DNA of 64,000 bases from an uncultured Oscillospiraceae bacterium (GTDB lineage: Bacteria; Bacillota; Clostridia; Oscillospirales; Oscillospiraceae), in assembly GCA_902478785.1 (NCBI GenBank), contig CABSMJ010000002.1, positions 1-64,000 on the forward strand, written 5' to 3'. Position numbers and translations under genes: made by a program. This document shows positions 1 to 6,763 of this stretch, in pieces. The notes under the pieces were generated by a model. It made no database searches. It was given only the letters and a program-made list of their open reading frames with translations, and had not been told where the DNA came from. The first letter of the stretch is position 1. Each line of letters starts with the position of its first letter.

Positions 1-52
1 TGACAGACTCCGACTCTGTAGGCCACTGGTTCGAATCCAGCCGGGCGTACCA
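1..52 (+). tRNA. tRNA-Arg(CCG), 3' part only (window starts inside it)
   Basis: The anticodon arm, variable loop, T arm, acceptor 3' strand and encoded CCA are visible. The anticodon stem is ACAGA (3-7) paired with TCTGT (15-19). The seven-base loop puts CCG at 10-12, which reads the arginine codon CGG. The T loop is TTCGAAT and the CCA ends at base 52. The 5' half lies outside the window. The outermost T-stem pair is an A-C mismatch. A degraded copy of this 3' segment occurs at 9423-9470, so this tRNA 3' end has probably served as an integration site. Confidence 0.85.
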
Positions 53-55
53 AAA

Positions 56-92
56 ACCACCGAAAACCTTATGTTTTCGGTGGTTTTGTTTT
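56..92 (+). terminator. Rho-independent terminator of the tRNA
   Basis: A 12-bp stem (ACCACCGAAAAC, 56-67, with GTTTTCGGTGGT, 73-84) is followed by a T-rich run. It lies directly behind the tRNA CCA end. Confidence 0.8.
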
Positions 93-178
93 CATAGAGT
101 AATATTTCTGGCTGTTGAGCTTGATTGACTTTGCATTATTTTTGGGGAGATCTAGGTTCGCCATTCAGATAAAAGATT

Positions 179-201
179 GAGCGAGGGGATTCCCCTCGCT
201 C
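179..201 (-). terminator. Hairpin terminator behind the YjzC-like gene
   Basis: GAGCGAGGGG pairs with CCCCTCGCTC in a compact hairpin just past the stop codon of the small minus-strand gene. A moderately T-rich stretch follows on that strand. Confidence 0.6.
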
Positions 202-219
202 AGTTGGTAGAACCATAAT

Positions 220-384
220 TCACTTTTTCTGCCAACCACGGCCAGGCTCTTGCGTTGGAGGAAGTCTATCACCGGGATCGATGTGAACGATTTGAGGATG
301 AGTTACATTTCCTCCACGAGGACCAACCTCAACGTAAGTACCTGGTTTCTGATTGTCAGTGCCAGGTTTGATCGGCTTTGCCAT
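220..384 (-). CDS. YjzC-like small protein (54 aa)
   Basis: This 54-residue protein begins MAKPIKPG and ends WQKK. It follows the pattern of the small Bacillus YjzC family: a PG element, then Y-V-E-V-G, a central G-x-V-x-x-P, then P-G-D-R-L-P and a tryptophan near the C terminus. The start is fixed by a strong ribosome site (AGGAGGTGG) about five bases upstream. A TATAAT-like -10 box lies just before that, and a hairpin terminator follows the stop. The family's function is unknown to me. The gene sits between the tRNA and the dead mobile element and appears intact, so it could be element cargo or a native neighbour. Confidence 0.75.
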   Translation of the reverse strand: MAKPIKPGTDNQKPGTYVEVGPRGGNVTHPQIVHIDPGDRLPPTQEPGRGWQKK

Positions 385-556
385 AATACCACCTCCTTTT
401 TAAAATATTATAACACAATATTTTGATGTGTATGGTGCAAAATGACACTATATATAGACGATTGCATCAGTTACAGCTTATCCGTCCCCAATAAACTGCA
501 GGTAACGTTCGACTCAAATATATCAGTTCTGTTCTGATTTCTCCTCCCTTAGAGGG

Positions 557-1731
557 TCAGATTCCCAGCCTCTCCTGGAGCACCTGGCTGGCCGCCTGTT
601 TGTTCTTGTCGAAGGCGTGCGTGTAGATGTCCAACGTGGTAGATGGCTGGCTGTGGCCCAGGAGGCCTGCCACTGTGGCCACGCCCGTGCCATTTGCAAT
701 GAGAAGGCTGGCGTTGGTGTGCCGAAGGGAGTGTACGTTCAGATACTCTGGCAGGCCGTGCTTTTTCAGAATCAGCTTGAACCGCCAGGTGAAGGTGGAG
801 GGCGTCATGGGAAGGCGGCAGCCCTTGCGGCGGAACAGGAAGTCCCCGTTCTCCAGTTCTCTGCCGTCATAGGTCTCCGTCTCCCACGCGCACTCCTGAC
901 GGTATTCCCGTAGCAGGGACTCCATCTCCAGAGAGAAATAGACATACCGGTCCCCAGAGATGGTCTTGGGAGCTTTTGTGAAGATCTCCTCGTCCGTCAC
1001 CTTTACCGCGTTCCGCAGATGTAGATGGAGCGCTGCTCCCAATCAATGTCGCCCCATTGCAGGGCGCAGCACTCGCCCCGGCGCATGCCTGTGGCAATCA
1101 TCAGCTTGAAGTAGGTCTCATACTTGATGCTCTCGTCCTCCAGAGCGGAGATGATCTTTCCCACAGCCTCCGCGTCAGCGATATTCTTCTCTGTCTTTCG
1201 CCCCGCGTAGCGATAGGTGCGCCAGGTGGGGTTATGACGCAGAAAGCCACCCTCCACGGCATCGGAGAGGATGCTGCACAGTGTAGCGTGCACGCCCTCA
1301 ACGGTGTACTCGGAGAGTGGCTTTCTGGTTTCCGTGCTGACGGTTTCACGGAGCTGGACGTAGAGGGCCCGGAAGTGTTCCGGCCGCAGTTCCGTGAGTT
1401 TGTAGTGGCCCAGGGAGGGGAGGATGCGGACGATGTCCTGCTGGTCCCGGCGGATGGTGGACTTGGCCAGCTTGCCGGGGGCGATTTCCCGCAGTCACAG
1501 ATCGATGTAGGCGGCCAGGGTGATGGACTTTGCGGTTTCCTCCGGGGTATCCCGGCAGGAGCGCTCGAAGAGCACCGCCTGTTCCTGGAGTCATTTCTCC
1601 CTCTGCTTTGGCATCAGCCCCTCGGGAGGATGGACGGTTTTCTGCCGGGGGTTGATGCGTGTGCCTTTGTAGTCGTAGCCCATGGAGACCACAATGAGAT
1701 AGCTGTTTCCACGTTTTCGGATGCTTGCCAT
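557..1731 (-). pseudogene. Tyrosine recombinase/integrase pseudogene A
   Basis: The reading frame starts at the ATG at 1731 (MASIRKRGNSY) behind a GAGAGG-type ribosome site. It runs through an arm-binding and core-binding domain into the catalytic domain. The first catalytic Arg is in TGMRRGE, and the later H-x-x-R box is SLRHTN. The tyrosine is in LDIYTH near the C terminus, and the frame ends at 557. Three lesions are visible. TGA codons stand where tryptophan is expected near 1590 and 1504, and a frameshift near 1010-1020 separates the first Arg from the HxxR/Tyr half. The family is that of phage-like integrases of conjugative and mobilizable elements in Firmicutes. The last 376 bp recur almost identically at 12939-13314, including the frameshift. 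Confidence 0.85.
687..1062. repeat. 376-bp direct repeat, copy 1 (integrase catalytic segment)
   Basis: This block matches 12939-13314 in the same orientation with no indels. By eye there is one mismatch (A in GTAGATGG here, G in copy 2). Similarity drops sharply on both sides. Both copies carry the same frameshift in the integrase catalytic domain. Confidence 0.9.
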
Positions 1732-1808
1732 ATAGTGTTGACCTCTCTTTCCTTGGCCTCATTCCAGCTGAAGCCTGTTTGGCAAACACAACATACCGAA
1801 AGCTCCCG

Positions 1809-2035
1809 CTAAAAGTCATCACAACTTTTGCAAATACCATTTTTCCACGAAACCGACAATCTCGCACCCCGCCGCTTTGCCATACACGCTGCGGCCAGGT
1901 TGAAGATAGGAGTGCCGTCGGGACGGAGCACCGTGCGCATAGTGTCTGCCGCCTGTTCCTTCTGGGCCTGCTGGGGGTGGCAGTAGGTACGCTCCAGAAA
2001 CCCTGTGTCGCCGTGGCCCACTAGATCGGCGACGG
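1809..2035 (-). pseudogene. C-terminal tail of a second tyrosine recombinase, fused to relaxase debris
   Basis: The reading frame from about 2035 to 1809 contains VADLVGHGDTGFLERTYCHP. This matches the C-terminal LGH box and the tyrosine box (TYxHP) of a tyrosine recombinase different from pseudogenes A and B. In the same frame it is preceded by residues that belong to the relaxase (AMQINEAMKCAI). The segment is therefore a chimera made by deletion or recombination between two element genes. No start codon, RBS or catalytic arginines remain. Confidence 0.55.
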
Positions 2036-2626
2036 TCTGCTCCAGGAACTGTTCCCGGGAGATGGCGCACTTCATGGCTTCATTGATCTGCATGGCAAGC
2101 CGCACTTTCCAGCTCTGCCCTCTGGTAGCGATCCGGTACTCTGCCTGGGTGGGACGGGAGACGGTCTGCTGACGCTTTGGCTGGCAGACGGACAGGCCGT
2201 ACCATATGCAGAGCGTGTCCGAGACTTGACGGAGCTGTGTCAGGTCCGCCTTTTCAAAGTGGAGCTTCCTGCCGGTCTGGAGCTGACGGAGTTGACGATG
2301 AAGTGGGAGTGGATGTGCTCTCGGTCCGTGTGGGTGGCCACGATGACCTCATAGTCCTTCCGCTGATGCACCAGCTCCGGCGTGACAGGTTCCTCCGGAT
2401 GGAAAGACTGGACGAAGTGATAGTATATCCGGCCGCTGCCTTTTCCATATTGCGGCTTGATGCTGATGAACTCGGTGCAGCAGGAATCTGCCTGGCAACT
2501 CGCGCCGGTCACCAGATGGCGGTCCTGATCGGCAGTCTTTTTCTCTTTCATCACATACTGGAGCACCGCACGCATGCCGCCGCGGGTCTGCCCACGGGGA
2601 CGGTTGACAGATGTGACGATGGCCAT
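2030..2626 (-). pseudogene. MOBP-type relaxase pseudogene
   Basis: The N terminus (MAIVTSVNRPRGQ...) and the HTDREHIHSHF histidine motif are those of relaxase/mobilization nucleases found on Firmicutes mobilizable elements. These enzymes nick oriT and bind the DNA 5' end through a tyrosine. An internal deletion joins VHQRK directly to DYEVIV, removing a helix normally present before the histidine motif. A frameshift follows the histidine motif, and the frame resumes as TGRKLHFEKADL and continues to KVRLAMQINEA. The C-terminal half is missing and is replaced by a recombinase tail. The gene follows mobC with a four-base gap. It is not expected to be functional. Confidence 0.75.
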
Positions 2627-2629
2627 GTG

Positions 2630-2957
2630 TCACACCGTCCTCTCCAGCAGCACCTTGAGAGAACGCTGGATATCGGCGTAGAGGGCACAGGCCTCCTGGA
2701 CATTCACGGTGGTGATTCGTCCCATGTTGGCTAGGGTAGTGAGCTGGTTGAGGTTGTTGCCTTGGGCCTTCAGGGCTTTTGTGAACTCCGTCAGCGCGTC
2801 GATCCGGATGATCTCCTTGCCGACAGCGCAGTCGGTCAGGTATTTGGTAAGGCTCACACCGCACGCTTTCGCATTGCGGTGGATGCGCTGAGAGTCCGCC
2901 TCGATCACGTAAAACGTCAGAGGAACGGATTTCGTTCGGTTGGGTTCTTGCTCACAG
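2630..2957 (-). pseudogene. mobC: MobC-like relaxosome protein, 5' frameshift
   Basis: The protein resembles MobC-type accessory factors that bind oriT beside a relaxase. It has a KACGVSLTKYL segment and a C-terminal helix with LNQLTTLANMGR. A perfect ribosome site (AGGAGGTAACC) stands before a GTG at about 2957 (VSKN). That frame stops after about 12 codons, while the conserved frame (RTKSVPLTFYVIEAD) lies in another phase. An early frameshift is therefore likely. A GTG start at 2908 would give 92 residues but has no ribosome site. It lies immediately upstream of the broken relaxase, as in intact elements. Confidence 0.65.
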
Positions 2958-3012
2958 GGTTACCTCCTGTCTCAAATCTTTTCGTCTCCCTCGGAGAGCT
3001 GGGGAATTTTCA

Positions 3013-3088
3013 AAGGGGGACTGGTCCCCCTTGGAAGTTGCGCTGCCGGAGGCGTTTTTTCGCACTTCCGCAGAAGTGCGCGCAACTT
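3013..3088. other. Possible oriT: cluster of inverted repeats upstream of mobC
   Basis: Three inverted repeats lie just upstream of the mobC start. AAGGGGGAC pairs with GTCCCCCTT (3013-3032). AAGTTGCG (3035-3042) pairs with CGCAACTT (3081-3088), and that pair encloses CGCACTTC/GAAGTGCG (3061-3080). Nested repeats just before a mobC-relaxase pair are where origins of transfer normally lie. No nic site can be assigned by eye. Confidence 0.35.
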
Positions 3089-3089
3089 G

Positions 3090-3400
3090 GAGTAGGTGCA
3101 GGGCTTCTGCCCGCAAAGAGATGCCGAAGGCTGTGCGCGGCCGCCTGTGGGCGGGCGTGAACAGCCAAAGGCAATGCTTGTTCTCCGCCAAATCTCCTGT
3201 TGTCATGCAATGGGCGGCGAAGACCTGCGTCCCCCTTCGCTTTCCGCGTTTCCTGGCAGTTTGGGGGCCGATGGTGGCCTTTCTGCTAGGGACGGAGAAC
3301 ACAACCGCCCTGTCAGACGGGAAAGTCCCGCAGAGGGGCTGTGGCGGCCTCCACAGGGTCGATGGGGACGCCCTTTGCAGCGGATCATCTACACCATCGG
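3090..3400. other. Region without a supportable gene
   Basis: This stretch between the oriT-like repeats and the RepA-like fragment carries open frames but no recognisable product or ribosome site. It is probably eroded mobile-element DNA. Confidence 0.5.
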
Positions 3401-3681
3401 CCCTGCGCAGGCAGATGAGCCGGTCACCGTTGCTCTTGCGGAGCACGAAGCTGGAGTCCGTGGCGCCGCTGAGGCCCGTGGTGCCGGAGACCATGTTCAT
3501 GGGGGCGCCATCATTGAGCTTCCACAGATGATGTATCAGCAGCACGGAAATGCGGTGCCGGTCCGCCAGCCCTTTGAGCGCACCGATGTCCCAGTAGTCG
3601 TTGGCGTAGGAACTCACATCATTGTTCACGGTGCGGATGCGCTGCAGAGTGTCGATGACTACTTGACTAATATCGAAGAAA
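3395..3681 (-). pseudogene. RepA-like AAA ATPase (replicative helicase) fragment
   Basis: A short in-frame segment reads VVIDTLQRIR, then YANDYWDIGALKGLADRH, VLLIHHLWKLND and SGTTGLSGATDSSFVL. This is the Walker B and sensor region of RepA/AAA_25-type ATPases found on mobilizable elements and plasmids. The N-terminal part with the Walker A motif is absent. Upstream the frame runs directly into a hairpin repeat (3683-3720). Downstream the similarity ends in sequence I do not recognise. It is a truncated remnant of the same dead element as the relaxase and integrase. Confidence 0.65.
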
Positions 3682-3682
3682 G

Positions 3683-3720
3683 TCCCGGAGGCATTGCGCT
3701 GCAATGCCTCCGGGACTTTG
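3683..3720. repeat. Hairpin repeat, copy 1
   Basis: A perfect 16-bp inverted repeat (GTCCCGGAGGCATTGC with GCAATGCCTCCGGGAC) has a three-base loop and is followed by TTT. A close relative with similar flanks lies at 9312-9350. The left flank GACTACTTGACTAATATC also resembles the left flank of copy 2. Confidence 0.75.
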
Positions 3721-3889
3721 CTATCATTTTTGCAAATCTGGCTAAAACCAACAGAAGTTTGCATCAAGGGGATGAACAGAGCCGGAGATTTTTCCTGCCG
3801 GCCCTGTTCTGGCTTACTTGTATTTTGCGTATGGCCTTGCGGATTGTGACGCATACCACGCCCTACGTTCCGACTTCGGCCAGACTGCG

Positions 3890-5344
3890 TTACGAATTCA
3901 GCAGTTCCTGGGCAATGGGATCGTTGGCATCCATCACTACCACCCGGCGGTTTTTGGCTCCCTCGCTCTCTACGAACTTGCCGTTGGCGTCCCGGTCCTG
4001 GCCCCGGACGAAGGGGTCAGCTTCAAAACCCAGACCGATGGTCAGCAGCTGCTCCTCCGGCACACCGAAGGCACTGACCAGCAGTCCTTTCACTGCCGCG
4101 GCCCGGCGGTTGGACAGATCTACACGGGCCTGCTGACTGCCGTCGGTAGCCGTGGTGCCCGCCAACAGGATTTTGTGATCAGGATGGGCCAGAATCACCT
4201 CAGCTACCGGCTTCAGAGCCTCCTTGGCGGCTTCTTCGTTGATGAAAGCGTCGCTCTCTGCCTTAAACATCACCTGGGTGGAGTTGAGCTCAAAGGGCGT
4301 TTCAAAAACCAGGGGCTCCTGTTCCACAGTGGCCGCTCCAGACGGCTCCTCTGGACCATGGATCTTGAGTGTGTACTGAATGCTGTCTCCCTTGTCCGCC
4401 CAAATATAAATGTAATAGGTGGTGTTGGGCGGCAGTTCCAGGCTGAGCGTGGCCGCCTTTCCGTCCTGCGCTGCCTGCAGCGGAGCGCCATAGGGGTTGT
4501 GCATGGTACTTCCGTATGCATCATAGACCCGCAGATCGAGGTTCCCCGTTCCGGGCGTCATGTTGACGGTAGTGATCTCATAGGTGGCGTTTTCAACCGA
4601 GTTGGTGGTAAAGGCGAACCACTGGCCCAGGTCGTTGCTCACTTTGCCGGAAAGTTGGGTTTCCAGGGGGATCATGCCGCCGTCATCCTGGTTGGTGCCG
4701 GCGGAGACCTCCTGTCCGGCCACGGCTCCCACAGCCTCGGATACACTTCCGGCGGTGGAGTATCCGGTTTTCTGCTCTTCCGGATCCCGAATAATCAGGG
4801 AGTATTCGATGCTGTCTTCCTTCTCCGACCAGATATAGATGTAATAGGTCGTATCGGGGGGCAGCTCCAGGCTGAGGGTGGACGCCCGCCCCACCTGCGC
4901 CGCCTGCAGCGGAGAACCATAGGGGTCATGGATCGTTTTCCCATATGCGTCATAGACCCGCAGGTCAAGGTTTCCAGTGCCCAGGGTCTTATTGACTGCC
5001 GTGATCTTGTACGTCGCATTTTCTGCCGAACCGGTGGTGAAAGCGTACCAAAGGCCGCCTTCCTGTGTGGCTTTTCCAGTCAGCCGGGTGTTCAGAGGCA
5101 GCAGGACTGCGTCGTTTTGGTTGGTCCCGCCCCGGAGCGTTTCGCCCTGTTCTGCCGTTTCTTCCAGGCCGTCTGACACCACGGTCAGCGAGCCGTTGTC
5201 CGGCTTCTTGGCAGAGTCAGATTCCTCAGCCTGAACGGTTTCTTCCTGAGATGGTTTATCCGATGCATTGTTCCCGCCGCAGCCGGTCAGCGTAAAGACG
5301 AGCATCAATGCAAGAATCCATGCAGCTGTCTGTTTCATCATCAT
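3890..5344 (-). CDS. Lipoprotein with two PPC-like repeats and a C-terminal OmpA-like domain
   Basis: The start is taken at the first ATG of an ATGATGATG run because AGGAAGGGGG lies just upstream. This gives 484 residues. The signal peptide ends in a lipobox (LTGC, Cys22), so the protein is probably an exported lipoprotein. Two homologous modules of about 110 residues (about 78-186 and 220-330) share WYAF/WFAF, ENATY, LDLRVYDAYG, PYG.PLQAAQ, LSLELPP and TTYYIYIW. They look like bacterial pre-peptidase C-terminal beta-sandwich domains. Residues about 349-472 (AGTTATDGS, LSNRRAAAVK, then NRRVVV) match the OmpA/MotB peptidoglycan-binding fold. It follows a paralogous lipoprotein gene, and both follow the sigma factor gene. 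The role is unknown; sensing or cell-wall attachment is an inference. Confidence 0.8.
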   Translation of the reverse strand: MMMKQTAAWILALMLVFTLTGCGGNNASDKPSQEETVQAEESDSAKKPDNGSLTVVSDGLEETAEQGETLRGGTNQNDAVLLPLNTRLTGKATQEGGLWYAFTTGSAENATYKITAVNKTLGTGNLDLRVYDAYGKTIHDPYGSPLQAAQVGRASTLSLELPPDTTYYIYIWSEKEDSIEYSLIIRDPEEQKTGYSTAGSVSEAVGAVAGQEVSAGTNQDDGGMIPLETQLSGKVSNDLGQWFAFTTNSVENATYEITTVNMTPGTGNLDLRVYDAYGSTMHNPYGAPLQAAQDGKAATLSLELPPNTTYYIYIWADKGDSIQYTLKIHGPEEPSGAATVEQEPLVFETPFELNSTQVMFKAESDAFINEEAAKEALKPVAEVILAHPDHKILLAGTTATDGSQQARVDLSNRRAAAVKGLLVSAFGVPEEQLLTIGLGFEADPFVRGQDRDANGKFVESEGAKNRRVVVMDANDPIAQELLNS

Positions 5345-5358
5345 TTCCCCCTTCCTGT

Positions 5359-6333
5359 TCATCTCTGGGAAGCCGGGCCATCCGGCGCCTGGATGTTCAG
5401 GGTGTATTCGATCGTATCTCCCTTGTCGGCCCAGATACGAATGTAATAGGTGGTTTCAGGCGGCAGGTCCAGACTGAGCGTGGACGCCTGGCCCTTCTGC
5501 GCCGCCTGCAGCGGAGCGCCGTAGGGATCGTGGAGCGTGTCCCCGTATACGTCATAGACCCGCAGATCGAGGTCACCTGTGCCCCTGGTCATATTGACCG
5601 TAGTCAGCTCGTAGGTGGCATTCTCCGCGGAATTGGTGGAGAAAGCATACCACTGTGCCTTATCCTGGCTCACTTTGCCCTCCAGCTTGGCGTTCAAGGG
5701 GATGAGCTGGGCGTCGTCCTGATTGGTAGCGGCTGGAATTTCCAGGCCGTCTGCCGGTTCCGGTCCGGGCTGCGCCGTGTTGTTCTCCGGAAGCTGCCCC
5801 TCCGGACTTCGAACAGTAAGGACGTAGTCAATGACATCACCCTTGTCAGCCCAGATTTTGATATAATAAGTGGTTTCGGGCGGCAGGTCCAGGCTGAGTG
5901 TGGCCGCTTTTCCGCTCTGTGCTGCCTTTAATGGGGAGCCATAGGGGTCATGGATCGTCTCGCCAGACTCGTCATAGACCCGCAGGCACAGGTCGCTGGT
6001 CTCCGGTGTCTGATTGACGGCCGTAATCTTGTAGGTGGCGTTCTCTGTTGTATCCGTGGTAAATGCGTACCACTGGCTCTCATCCTGGGCGGTTTTGCCC
6101 GCCAGCTTGGCGTCCAGCGGCACAGCTTCCGCACTCTCCTGATCAACCCCTCCCTGGAGTGCGATGGGCTGCAGGTTCTTGTTGGAGGCATCATCGTCCT
6201 CTTGACTGCTGTTGCCCTGCGATTGCGCTGACTGGAGCTCTCCCTCCTCTGCGCCCCCGCCGCAGGCGGCCAAGGCGAGCAGCATACAGGCGGTCAATAA
6301 AAATAGGGTCAGTTTTCTGATCATGAAAATCAT
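5359..6333 (-). CDS. Lipoprotein with two PPC-like repeats (paralogue of the next gene)
   Basis: This protein has 324 residues from the ATG at 6333; an ATG at 6324 is also possible. AGGAAAGG lies upstream. A hydrophobic signal ends in the lipobox LAAC (Cys24). After an acidic linker come two modules (about 64-175 and 203-315), each with QWYAF, ENATY, LRVYD, HDPYG and LPPETTYYI.IWADKGD. These are the same modules as in the downstream 484-residue protein, so the pair arose by duplication. The last residues overlap the region where the next gene begins. Unlike its partner it has no OmpA-like domain. No enzymatic residues are visible, and binding of a ligand or surface partner is only an inference. 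Confidence 0.8.
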   Translation of the reverse strand: MIFMIRKLTLFLLTACMLLALAACGGGAEEGELQSAQSQGNSSQEDDDASNKNLQPIALQGGVDQESAEAVPLDAKLAGKTAQDESQWYAFTTDTTENATYKITAVNQTPETSDLCLRVYDESGETIHDPYGSPLKAAQSGKAATLSLDLPPETTYYIKIWADKGDVIDYVLTVRSPEGQLPENNTAQPGPEPADGLEIPAATNQDDAQLIPLNAKLEGKVSQDKAQWYAFSTNSAENATYELTTVNMTRGTGDLDLRVYDVYGDTLHDPYGAPLQAAQKGQASTLSLDLPPETTYYIRIWADKGDTIEYTLNIQAPDGPASQR

Positions 6334-6410
6334 CTTCCTTTCCTGATTCATAGAATCTTTTTGTGATCTTGAGGCCATCTCACTTTCTTCCAGCATGCAG
6401 ATTTCCAGGC

Positions 6411-6660
6411 TCAAATAGTGCCCCCATCCGGCGGGGGAAAGAAGGTCGAGATTTCTACGCGCAGCGGATCGGCCAGATCGATCCAGAAGGGCTCCTCCCC
6501 GGTGTCGGGCTGCGGTGGGGGCGGACTGTTCGGCCTTCTTTGTGCCTCTGCCTGTTCCTCCGGATAGCTATGCAGCGCTTCGTAATCCTCCTTCAGGGTG
6601 TCGGATTCCTTTCAGGGCACACTGCTTACGCCTTGGGTGGACAGCAGCATGGCCACCGCC
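6411..6660 (-). pseudogene. Unidentified gene relic between sigma factor and lipoprotein genes
   Basis: An open minus-strand frame between the sigma factor stop and the lipoprotein gene reads KESDTLKEDYEALHSYPEEQ. It continues with a proline-rich segment and FWIDLADPLRVEIS, and ends at 6411. Upstream the same frame is interrupted by a TGA at 6612-6614 and continues as LAVAMLLSTQGVSSVP. There is no start or ribosome site. It looks like the C-terminal end of a lost protein that I do not recognise. Confidence 0.4.
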
Positions 6661-6763
6661 AACCGACTTGGGGGCAAAGCGGGTGTTTGCCTCGCTTTGT
6701 ATGTTCCACTCTATCCATGTTTCCTTTGACAAAGCAGCTTTTCATCAGCGTCACTGCGCGATC

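Noticed and set aside
1490..1600. TGA codons in integrase A read as tryptophan or selenocysteine
   Set aside because: The same gene also has a frameshift, and intact genes in the window use TGA as stop. No selenocysteine insertion element is apparent.
3395..3681. A functional plasmid replication gene
   Set aside because: Only the Walker B and sensor part remains. The Walker A region and both ends of the gene are missing.
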